5,127 nucleotides of DNA from Bifidobacterium breve (lineage in GTDB: Bacteria > Actinomycetota > Acidimicrobiia > Acidimicrobiales > Ilumatobacteraceae), in contig CAMDER010000125.1 of the NCBI GenBank assembly GCA_945896935.1, positions 1-5,127 on the forward strand, written 5' to 3'. Both the position numbers and the translations under genes were made by a program. The stretch's first letter is position 1. Every line of letters starts with the position of its first letter. Below, in pieces: positions 1 to 5,127 of the stretch. The notes under the pieces were generated by a model. It made no database searches. It had not been told where the DNA came from and saw only the letters and a list, made by a program, of their open reading frames with translations.

Positions 1-570
1 TACGGACCGACCGAAGGACCGCAGCCCACAGATGAAGCATTTGGCGATCCTATTTACAACGGGATTCTTGATACCTGTGGTGGCCACACCGGCATGTCGA
101 GCGACTATCACAATCACGCGTTATACGCAGATGTGTATTGCAATCTCACAAGTTCATTCATCATTGGATACGCGCTTGATGGATTTCCGATTTATAACTC
201 GGTCGGCTGTCTCGATGTTGATTGCACCGAAACTGCGCAGTTCATTTCGGGTTACGACATGACGGGTAATCCCAAGTCGTATTCGTGGAAGGCTTACACC
301 TACAACTCAACAGGAAAGACAAACGTTCTTGACGAGTGCAACGGTCGGATAGGTCCGGACGGCACGTACCGTTATCACGCAACTGATGCATTCCCGTACA
401 TCATCGGATGTTTCGCCGGAACGTCGACAGCGCAAACCGGAAATGCCGCAGCCGACATGCCGCCCATGGGCGGTGGTGGTGGCAACCCGCCGCCGCCGGA
501 CGGGAATGGACCACCGCCAAACGGAAATGGCCCGCCGCCGGACGGAAATGGCCCGCCACCGAACGGCTGA
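1..570 (+). CDS. YHYH-domain protein, 5'-truncated by the window edge
   Basis: The reading frame is open from base 1 to a TGA at 568-570, giving 189 visible residues; the true start and any signal peptide lie outside the window. The body resembles the YHYH domain family (Pfam YHYH), which is of unknown function and usually secreted. Family landmarks in order are DTCGGHTG (residues 24-31), YHNH (36-39), GYALDGFPIY (56-65), LDEC ending at C113, GPDGTYRYH (YRYH at 123-126) and FPYIIGCFAG around C137. The two signature motifs are variant (YHNH, YRYH) rather than exact YHYH. The visible part has six cysteines (26, 47, 70, 75, 113, 137), consistent with disulfides outside the cytoplasm. The C-terminus, from about residue 153, is a low-complexity tail rich in Gly, Pro and Asn. 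The paired histidines and tyrosines suggest metal or ligand binding, but that is inference. The gene converges on the FKBP gene with 3 bases between the stops. Confidence 0.85.
   Translation, partial: YGPTEGPQPTDEAFGDPIYNGILDTCGGHTGMSSDYHNHALYADVYCNLTSSFIIGYALDGFPIYNSVGCLDVDCTETAQFISGYDMTGNPKSYSWKAYTYNSTGKTNVLDECNGRIGPDGTYRYHATDAFPYIIGCFAGTSTAQTGNAAADMPPMGGGGGNPPPPDGNGPPPNGNGPPPDGNGPPPNG
490..567 (+). repeat. 21-base tandem repeat coding a GPPP(D/N)GN tail
   Basis: About four units of 21 bases begin near 490, 511, 532 and 553, the last cut short by the stop codon. Each encodes PPPDGNG or PPPNGNG, with the Asp and Asn forms alternating (D, N, D, N). It is the extreme C-terminus of the YHYH protein. 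The alternation suggests duplication of a 42-base double unit. The tail would be flexible and polyproline-like, plausibly a spacer at the cell surface; no sorting signal or membrane segment follows it. Confidence 0.8.
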
Positions 571-573
571 GAA

Positions 574-1491
574 TCAGAACGTTGACAGCAAGTCGATGAC
601 CACAACGAGGTCAGTCGACTCTGGCAACTTCATGCTGGTATTTCCCTCGGTGCCAAATGCATCAGCAAAAGGAATCGTCAACTGACGTCGCCCGCCGACT
701 TTCATGCCGGGAATGCCGTCAATGAGTCCTGGCAATGATCCGCCTTCTTCAAGTAATAGACCCACCGGACTGGGGTCGCCCCAAGTACTCGCTAGTTCTT
801 CGCCGGTCGCAGCGTTGAATGCAATGATGTGTACAAGAACATTTGAACCAGCTTTTGCTTCGCCACCATCGCCGACAACGAGATCTTCGCTGACTAACGC
901 ATCGACATTTGCTGCACCTTCAACAGTGATGTCGGGAGCATCGGCTGCGTCAAAGGGTGGCACGATGGCCACTGCATCGACAATGAATGAAATAGCCGAG
1001 TCGGGCGGAATCGCATCGCCAGATCCGGCGGCACCGTAGGCAAGTTCGGACGGAATATCTAACTGACGCTGTCCTCCGGCCTTGATGCCGATCAAACCTT
1101 GATCCCACCCGTCAATGACCGAGCCAGTACCAAGCGTGACAGCAAATGGGTCGCTCCCGTAGTTACCATCGAAACGTTTTCCGTCTTTCGTTAACACGCC
1201 GACGTAATACACGTACACAGTTGAACCTTCAACTGCTGCTTCGCCTTCACCCTCGGTGAGGTCGGTGATGACCAACTCGGTCGGCAATTCAGTTGGGAGC
1301 GAAACGGTGGGCTCATCAATCAAATCGGCTGGATCTGAGGTTTCCAAATCAGCGGTTGAAGCTAGTGGATCGGTAGTTTTCGTCTTATTGAGGAGACTTG
1401 AATCGTCACCGCCACATGCAGCAATCAAAAGAGTGGACGAAAGTGTGAGCGCAATAAGGGCGCGTGATGTACGTGATGACATCTGCAACAC
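574..1491 (-). CDS. Lipoprotein with two FKBP-type peptidyl-prolyl isomerase domains
   Basis: The protein has 305 residues and is predicted to be a membrane-anchored foldase outside the cytoplasm that isomerises X-Pro bonds. The N-terminus has Arg residues, a hydrophobic stretch (11-22) and a lipobox I-A-A-C with the lipidated cysteine at 26, then an acidic linker to about 70. FKBP domain 1 (about 73-177) keeps the usual active-site residues: Y95/Y96, F107-D108, F116, V125-I126, W129, Y152 and F169. Domain 2 (about 198-305) keeps the fold signature (G-MKVGGRRQLTIP) but has Leu at the position of the pocket Trp, and Phe in place of Tyr in the AYG motif. It is probably inactive or altered. The start is uncertain: GTG at 1491 lies 1 base after the kinase stop, and an in-frame ATG at 1482 would shorten the protein by three residues. 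Both keep the signal peptide, and only a weak GGA precedes them. It is the last gene of a coupled four-gene operon. Confidence 0.9.
   Translation of the reverse strand: MLQMSSRTSRALIALTLSSTLLIAACGGDDSSLLNKTKTTDPLASTADLETSDPADLIDEPTVSLPTELPTELVITDLTEGEGEAAVEGSTVYVYYVGVLTKDGKRFDGNYGSDPFAVTLGTGSVIDGWDQGLIGIKAGGQRQLDIPSELAYGAAGSGDAIPPDSAISFIVDAVAIVPPFDAADAPDITVEGAANVDALVSEDLVVGDGGEAKAGSNVLVHIIAFNAATGEELASTWGDPSPVGLLLEEGGSLPGLIDGIPGMKVGGRRQLTIPFADAFGTEGNTSMKLPESTDLVVVIDLLSTF
591..620. other. Strong imperfect hairpin at the convergent gene ends
   Basis: The arms at 591-601 and 609-620 can form 11 base pairs with a single bulged G at 614 and a 7-base loop (602-608). The hairpin lies within the last codons of the FKBP gene and about 20 bases past the stop of the YHYH gene. 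No run of T follows on either strand, so it is not a textbook intrinsic terminator. It could still stabilise or help define the 3' end of the plus-strand transcript, since there is no spacer between these genes to hold a terminator. Confidence 0.5.
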
Positions 1492-1492
1492 G

Positions 1493-2959
1493 CTATCCGT
1501 GTTGGGCTAACCATTCCGCTTCACGGCGGCCCATTTCGGTGCTTGGCTCGCCGTCGGCGAATGGCCAAATCTCTTGTGAAATGCGCCGATAGTTGCCGCT
1601 TGCCCCTAATTCACCGAGGATTGCGTACAGGCCAAGATTGATGCGCTGAATAAATACAAATGGTTTCGGAACAGTTGCATATTGCGCAATGGGGCTTGAC
1701 CGGTCAAACGTGTGGCGCACAATTCCACTCGAATACTCGGGCGTCCACGTGATGTCTTGGTCTTTTCGCACGGGTTCGTAAAAACGACCGAAGTATGTGC
1801 CGACATCTGCTGTTTCTACGGGGGCGTCGCGTTGCAACATGCCAGCATTTTCTAAGACTGAACGAAACGCTGGAATATCACTTTCGTAGGCCGCCGATTT
1901 CACCATTGAAATAAACGTATTCATTTCGCTGTCACTGAAATGTTTGACCAATCCGAAGTCAAGGAATGTCACGCGGCCATCTTCATGGAAGATGTAGTTG
2001 CCAGGATGTGGGTCGCCGTTGAACTTATGCATTCCGTACAAACTGCGAAAGACAAAGCGAAAGAGGCATTCGCCGGTGAGATTCTTTTGCTCTTGGTCTT
2101 GTTGCATCAACTCAGCGAAAGACATTCCGTTGACGAGTTCGGTGGTAAGAACTCGTGAAGTACTGAATGTTGGCAGCACTTCGGGAACGCTGATGTACGG
2201 GTGGCCTCGGTAGTAATCGACGAAGAGTTGCTGATTTTGTGCTTCACGAGAGTAATCAAGTTCTTCACGAATTCGTTCTTTGACTTCTTGCACCATGTCG
2301 CTTGGGTCGAGCCCACTAAAGCTCTGTTGCAACAGCGCTCCGAGGAAATCGGCGTTGCGTAGATCTGCGTCAATTGCTTTGTCGACTCCGGGATACTGCA
2401 CCTTCACCGCAACGGCGCGTTCTTTGCCAGTGATTGGATCAATAATGACGGCGCGATGAACTTGACCAATAGATGCCGATGCAATGGGCACAGGATCCCA
2501 TTCCACAAAAATTTTGTCGGGGGCAGCGCCAAGTTCGCGTTCAATAACTTCGGCGGCCAAGTCGCTTGACATTGGAGGTGCACTTGCTTGCAACTGCGAT
2601 AAAGCAGCACGCATCGGAGCGGGCAAACCATCATCTAGATAGCTGGCCATCTGGCCAAGCTTCATCAACGCACCTTTCATATTTCCGAGGCGTTCAGAAA
2701 CTTGTGCGGCGGTCTTCAACTCAGTTTCGTGATTAATTTCAATACGACGTTCGGCCGACGAAAAAACTTTGCGAGCCGAAGCTGACGCATAGGTTGCTCC
2801 GACTCGCGCACCCAAGCGCACAACTTCGGCATTACGAGCAACCAAAGTTCCGCGGCGAATCGCCCTTGTAATCTTTGCGCTACCGCCACGCTTTTTGATC
2901 AAGTAATAAATCGCTGGGGCACTGAGCGCGATGATTCCGGCGCCGGTGCGCTTCTTCAC
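1493..2959 (-). CDS. AarF/ABC1/UbiB-family atypical protein kinase-like protein
   Basis: The protein has 488 residues. Members of this family (UbiB in bacteria, COQ8/ADCK in eukaryotes) are atypical kinase-fold ATPases linked to quinone biosynthesis and lipid handling at membranes. Key motifs are all present in order: the KxGQ motif K100-L-G-Q, the Ala-rich nucleotide loop A-S-A-S-I-G-Q (160-166), the AVKVQ lysine K186, the EELDY segment (232-236), the catalytic loop D316-P-H-P-G-N321 and D334-F-G. Residues 7-21 are hydrophobic and flanked by Lys/Arg, so the N-terminus may associate with the membrane; I see no clear C-terminal membrane segment of the kind E. coli UbiB has. The start is GTG at 2959, overlapping the hydrolase TGA by 4 bases (GTGA) and preceded by GAAGG at a 7-base spacing. 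Which quinone or lipid it serves cannot be read from the window. Confidence 0.93.
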   Translation of the reverse strand: MKKRTGAGIIALSAPAIYYLIKKRGGSAKITRAIRRGTLVARNAEVVRLGARVGATYASASARKVFSSAERRIEINHETELKTAAQVSERLGNMKGALMKLGQMASYLDDGLPAPMRAALSQLQASAPPMSSDLAAEVIERELGAAPDKIFVEWDPVPIASASIGQVHRAVIIDPITGKERAVAVKVQYPGVDKAIDADLRNADFLGALLQQSFSGLDPSDMVQEVKERIREELDYSREAQNQQLFVDYYRGHPYISVPEVLPTFSTSRVLTTELVNGMSFAELMQQDQEQKNLTGECLFRFVFRSLYGMHKFNGDPHPGNYIFHEDGRVTFLDFGLVKHFSDSEMNTFISMVKSAAYESDIPAFRSVLENAGMLQRDAPVETADVGTYFGRFYEPVRKDQDITWTPEYSSGIVRHTFDRSSPIAQYATVPKPFVFIQRINLGLYAILGELGASGNYRRISQEIWPFADGEPSTEMGRREAEWLAQHG

Positions 2960-3849
2960 GACGAAACCTTCGACTGCTCATCATTGTTTCGCTCAATGAT
3001 TGAGTTGACACCCTCAATAATCATCTGACTCATATTGGGAGCCAGCGCAACAATTGCATCGTGTTGTCCATCGATTCGCACGGCTTGTGCATGTGAAATT
3101 TCGGAATACAACTTCAATTGGCGATGCACAGGTATTACTGGATCACGCAACGTGATGATGTGAGAAGTCGGAACGTCAATTTCTGGTAGCCATTCGAGGG
3201 CCGAGAAATTGCCGATGGCGTGACCAGCCTCTAAAACCATGCGCCAGTCGTGAAGTTCAATTTGGCTCATCGCCCACGGACCCCACTTTGATGCTTTACG
3301 TCGCAAGAAGAGTCTTTCGGTGAGCCACTCTTGAGCAAACGGGGGAGTCAAGCGCGCTAACGCACCCATTCCGGTGAGTCCAAGAAATCCCATGCGTTCG
3401 CCACGACTGTGAGCAAAACTTCCGGCGGTGGCGCACAACATCAATCCATCAACGATTGATCGGTGACGACGCCACATCAATAACGCGATCGGTCCACCCA
3501 TTGAGTAGCCAACTGGAATCACTTTTTTGATTCCGAGTTCAGATAACAAACATGCTGCATCGTCGGCGCAGTCGGCTAAACGAAATGGTTTACGCGTGCG
3601 AATACCGCGACCATGTCCGCGATGATCCATAGCAATCACGCGAAAATGTTGACCAAGAGTTTCATAGATCGCAAACCAATTGAGATCGGCCGTTGCGGTC
3701 CAGCCGTGTAACAACAACACCACTGGCGCATCAGGATGTGGGCCCGGCAATTCGCGGATGAACGTGGTTCCACGACCCGGTAGTTCGAAGTCACGTCCAG
3801 GTGGCAGTGGGGGAATGCCGGTTTCGTTGCTGGAATTATCTGAACTCAG
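2956..3849 (-). CDS. Alpha/beta fold hydrolase, probable CTG start
   Basis: This is an alpha/beta hydrolase of about 297 residues, substrate unknown. With the start at 3849 the oxyanion segment HGW is at 48-50, the nucleophile elbow G-Y-S-M-G has Ser116, the acid is Asp236 (TLRDP) and the catalytic His is His263 (GQHDA). The triad is complete. The first ordinary start codon in frame is a TTG at 3750, giving 264 residues, but the frame stays open upstream and encodes a plausible N-terminal strand region (LPPGRDFELPGRG, then TTFIRE). No ATG, GTG or TTG exists between the upstream in-frame stop at about 3919 and 3750. A CTG at 3847-3849 overlaps the greA TGA as CTGA and has GGAG 5 bases upstream, so I prefer it; ATT at 3814-3816 is a weaker alternative. 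The stop overlaps the kinase GTG. The product lacks a signal peptide and should be cytoplasmic. Existence of the gene is near certain; the start is inferred. Confidence 0.88.
   Translation of the reverse strand: MSSDNSSNETGIPPLPPGRDFELPGRGTTFIRELPGPHPDAPVVLLLHGWTATADLNWFAIYETLGQHFRVIAMDHRGHGRGIRTRKPFRLADCADDAACLLSELGIKKVIPVGYSMGGPIALLMWRRHRSIVDGLMLCATAGSFAHSRGERMGFLGLTGMGALARLTPPFAQEWLTERLFLRRKASKWGPWAMSQIELHDWRMVLEAGHAIGNFSALEWLPEIDVPTSHIITLRDPVIPVHRQLKLYSEISHAQAVRIDGQHDAIVALAPNMSQMIIEGVNSIIERNNDEQSKVSS
2967..2971 (-). promoter_or_regulatory. Ribosome binding site for the AarF kinase
   Basis: GAAGG on the minus strand sits 7 bases before the GTG start at 2959, inside the last codons of the hydrolase gene. 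It supports GTG as the start and re-initiation at the GTGA stop/start overlap. Confidence 0.6.
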
Positions 3850-4331
3850 GGCAACTCCACGCTGATAATCGTCACGTTCAATTTTGAACCGTTGGGAGTT
3901 TCGTACTCGGCGCTCTCGTTAATGCCACGACCGAGAATTGCTTGACCAAGCGCCGACTCGGGAGTCATGGTGGCGGCGCCAGCAAACTTCTCTTCACGTG
4001 AACCGAGGTAGTAGGTCTCAGGTTCATCTCCATCAATCGACAAAGTCACGAGCTTGCCTGGTCCGACTACATCGCCGTCGCCAACATCGCCGTCAACCGT
4101 TTCGACGAGCACATGATTTTCAAGAATCGCTTCAAGATGGCGAATGCGGCCTTCCATGTGACCTTGTTCGTCTTTGGCGGCGTGGTAATCGCCGTTCTCT
4201 TTCAGGTCGCCCATCTCGCGGGCACGTTCAATTTTGTCGGCAACTTCGATACGACCCCTGGTGGTGAGGTCGTGAAATTCGGTTTGAAGTCGCTCGAGGG
4301 CAGTTTTGGTGAGGTGGTGTACCTGGGCCAT
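3846..4331 (-). CDS. greA: Transcription elongation factor GreA
   Basis: The protein has 161 residues from the ATG at 4331, the usual GreA length. GreA enters the secondary channel of RNA polymerase and stimulates cleavage of backtracked RNA, rescuing stalled complexes. The N-terminal coiled coil (about 1-75) carries the tip motif M-G-D-L-K-E-N-G-D-Y-H-A-A (40-52), with the functional acidic residues D42 and E45. The C-terminal domain (about 85-161) has the typical TPESALGQAILGRG segment (123-136). A GTG at 4337 would add two residues, but ATG gives the more typical N-terminus and fits a leaderless start. No Shine-Dalgarno sequence is visible. It is the first gene of the operon, divergent from leuB, and its TGA overlaps the proposed hydrolase CTG. 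Confidence 0.96.
   Translation of the reverse strand: MAQVHHLTKTALERLQTEFHDLTTRGRIEVADKIERAREMGDLKENGDYHAAKDEQGHMEGRIRHLEAILENHVLVETVDGDVGDGDVVGPGKLVTLSIDGDEPETYYLGSREEKFAGAATMTPESALGQAILGRGINESAEYETPNGSKLNVTIISVELP
3855..3858 (-). promoter_or_regulatory. Ribosome binding site supporting the CTG start of the hydrolase
   Basis: GGAG on the minus strand lies 5 bases before the CTG at 3849-3847, within the last codons of greA. No comparable site precedes the TTG at 3750. This is the main sequence evidence for starting the hydrolase at the greA stop. Confidence 0.5.
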
Positions 4332-4337
4332 GCCCAC

Positions 4338-4343
4338 AGGGTA
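4338..4343 (-). promoter_or_regulatory. Possible -10 element for a leaderless greA transcript
   Basis: TACCCT on the minus strand fits the TANNNT actinobacterial -10 pattern and is placed so that transcription would begin about at the A of the greA ATG (4331). No convincing -35 is found 16-18 bases upstream. A hexamer this loose occurs often by chance, so the call rests mainly on its spacing and on the lack of a Shine-Dalgarno sequence. Confidence 0.3.
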
Positions 4344-4447
4344 ACGCCAGGTGGCAAACCTTGCGATGGCAGGGCCAAGACTTGATCATTCCTGCAGGGC
4401 GGCAGGAGTCAGAGAGCGTCAAATGTATGGGTTGACCCCATTGCCCG

Positions 4448-4453
4448 TACGAT
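4448..4453 (+). promoter_or_regulatory. Possible -10 element for leuB
   Basis: TACGAT fits TANNNT and would start transcription near 4460, only about 3 bases before the leuB ATG at 4463, implying a nearly leaderless message. The nearby TTGACC (4432-4437) looks like a -35 but is only 10 bases away, too close to pair with this hexamer. A loose match, supported by the missing Shine-Dalgarno sequence. Confidence 0.3.
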
Positions 4454-4462
4454 ATGAGACTT

Positions 4463-5127
4463 ATGGCAGCAACATCAGCGCACCGTATTGCCGTGATCGG
4501 CGGCGACGGCATCGGACCCGAAGTAACCATCCAGGCCCTCAAAGTCGTTCGAGCGGCCGGAGTCAACATTGACACCACCGACTTCGACCTCGGTGGAGCA
4601 CGGTTCTTGCGTGACGGCGAAATTTTGTCTGATGAAGTGCTGAATCAGTTGCGGGCGTTCGATGCGATTCTTCTTGGCGCTGTCGGAACCCCTGACGTTC
4701 CGCCCGGAGTCATTGAGCGTGGCTTGTTGCTCAAGATGCGTTTCGAACTTGATCTGTACATCAACCAGCGCCCATTCATTGGTACCGCGCCTGGTCACAC
4801 CAAGCCGCACGATTTCATTTGTATTCGCGAAAACACTGAGGGTCCGTACGTGGGCGAAGGTGGAGTATTGCGTAAGGGAACGCCGCATGAAGTGGCAACA
4901 CAAGGCAGCGTGAACACACGCATGGGTGTTGAACGATGTATTCGTTACGCATTCGAATTGGCTAATAAGCGCGAGCGCAAGCACGTTACGTTGGTGCACA
5001 AGACCAATGTGCTCACGTTCGCCGGCAACTTGTGGGAGCGTGCGTTCAACGATGTTGCGGCCGAGTATCCGCACATCGGAACGGCATATAACCACGTTGA
5101 TGCCGCCTGTATTTACTTCGTGCAAGA
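4463..5127 (+). CDS. leuB: 3-isopropylmalate dehydrogenase, 3'-truncated by the window edge
   Basis: The frame is open from ATG 4463 to the window end, giving 221 residues of an expected 335-360. LeuB oxidises and decarboxylates (2R,3S)-3-isopropylmalate with NAD+ in the cytoplasm, the third step from 2-ketoisovalerate to leucine. Seen in order: the N-terminal G-D-G-I-G-P-E (14-20); the substrate-binding segment L-K-M-R-F-E-L-D-L-Y with R93 and R103 (NQRP); R122-E-N-T-E-G-P-Y129; the catalytic lysine K180 in VHKTNVL; and the metal-binding Asp D213 in HVDAA. The remaining metal-binding aspartates and the NAD-binding GSAPDI region fall beyond the edge. The segments KHVTLVHKTNVLTFAG and GLLLKMRFELD closely resemble actinobacterial LeuB. 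An in-frame ATG at 4454 would add MRL. The related tartrate and isocitrate dehydrogenases are less likely, because the GLLLKMRFELDLY segment is LeuB-like. Confidence 0.94.
   Translation, partial: MAATSAHRIAVIGGDGIGPEVTIQALKVVRAAGVNIDTTDFDLGGARFLRDGEILSDEVLNQLRAFDAILLGAVGTPDVPPGVIERGLLLKMRFELDLYINQRPFIGTAPGHTKPHDFICIRENTEGPYVGEGGVLRKGTPHEVATQGSVNTRMGVERCIRYAFELANKRERKHVTLVHKTNVLTFAGNLWERAFNDVAAEYPHIGTAYNHVDAACIYFVQ

Larger units (their letters stand above)
4338..4462. promoter_or_regulatory. Divergent greA/leuB intergenic region
   Basis: These bases must hold the promoters of both the greA operon and leuB. Visible structure includes a small palindrome GCCAGGTGGC (4346-4355), a 6-base-pair hairpin with arms TCCTGC (4390-4395) and GCAGGA (4402-4407) and a 6-base loop, and TGGG/CCCA arms around TTGAC (4428-4440). 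I see no leader peptide rich in leucine codons, no T-box and no riboswitch-like fold for leuB. None of the small palindromes matches an operator I can name. Confidence 0.5.

Noticed and set aside
375..605. Minus-strand Gly/Pro-rich open frame opposite the YHYH tail
   Set aside because: Its composition is the complement of the proline repeat in the YHYH gene, which itself has family motifs.
1940..2158. Plus-strand open frames inside the kinase gene
   Set aside because: They lie opposite the conserved kinase motifs DPHPGN and DFG and show no domain of their own.
2956..3750. Hydrolase starting at the TTG at 3750
   Set aside because: This would cut off the plausible N-terminal strand region and leave about 95 bases of open frame after greA unexplained, while a CTG with a GGAG site lies exactly at the greA stop.
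4390..4407. Intergenic hairpin TCCTGC/GCAGGA as a terminator
   Set aside because: No gene ends here, since both neighbours diverge, and no T-run follows; the stem is only 6 base pairs.
4432..4437. TTGACC as the leuB -35 element
   Set aside because: At 16-18 bases downstream the sequence (TGAGAC and neighbours) is a poor -10, and the better hexamer TACGAT is only 10 bases away.
4423..4465. Possible leucine-rich leader peptide before leuB starting at ATG 4423
   Set aside because: The frame runs into leuB in another frame, has only two leucine codons near its start, and no attenuator hairpin with a T-run follows.
4475..5125. Long minus-strand open frame opposite leuB (216 codons)
   Set aside because: The plus strand here encodes LeuB with all expected motifs; the antisense translation has no recognisable domain and is a by-product of codon usage.

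Overview
The window looks like a chromosomal segment from an actinobacterium, possibly of the class Acidimicrobiia. This is inferred from the mycobacterial-style LeuB, the actinobacterial look of the alpha/beta hydrolase and AarF kinase, and an apparently moderate GC content judged by eye. No search could be run, so the placement is tentative. Gene packing is very dense, no gene-free stretch exceeds about 130 bases, and there is no sign of a mobile element, CRISPR array or RNA gene.

From left to right, the first 570 bases are the 3' part of a plus-strand gene for an extracytoplasmic YHYH-domain protein with a proline/glycine/asparagine-rich repeat tail. It meets, tail to tail and only 3 bases apart, a minus-strand block of four genes. 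Read in the direction of transcription these are greA (4331-3846), an alpha/beta hydrolase (3849-2956), an AarF/ABC1/UbiB-type kinase (2959-1493) and a tandem-FKBP lipoprotein (1491-574). The junctions are a 4-base overlap, a 4-base overlap and a 1-base gap, so the block reads as one translationally coupled operon. The hydrolase appears to start at a CTG codon inside the greA stop (CTGA). The usual start codons would remove a recognisable N-terminal strand region.

A divergent intergenic region of about 130 bases separates greA from leuB (3-isopropylmalate dehydrogenase, leucine biosynthesis), which runs off the right edge. Neither greA nor leuB has a visible Shine-Dalgarno sequence. Both have a TANNNT -10-like hexamer close enough to the ATG to suggest leaderless transcripts.

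The four operon products do not form a recognised pathway: an RNA polymerase rescue factor, a small-molecule hydrolase, an atypical kinase of the quinone-biosynthesis family and a surface foldase. The linkage may simply reflect co-expression of housekeeping genes. The most useful observations are the mis-callable CTG start, the coupled operon, the degenerate second FKBP domain and a strong hairpin at the convergent gene ends. I see no convincing evidence of a wholly new system.
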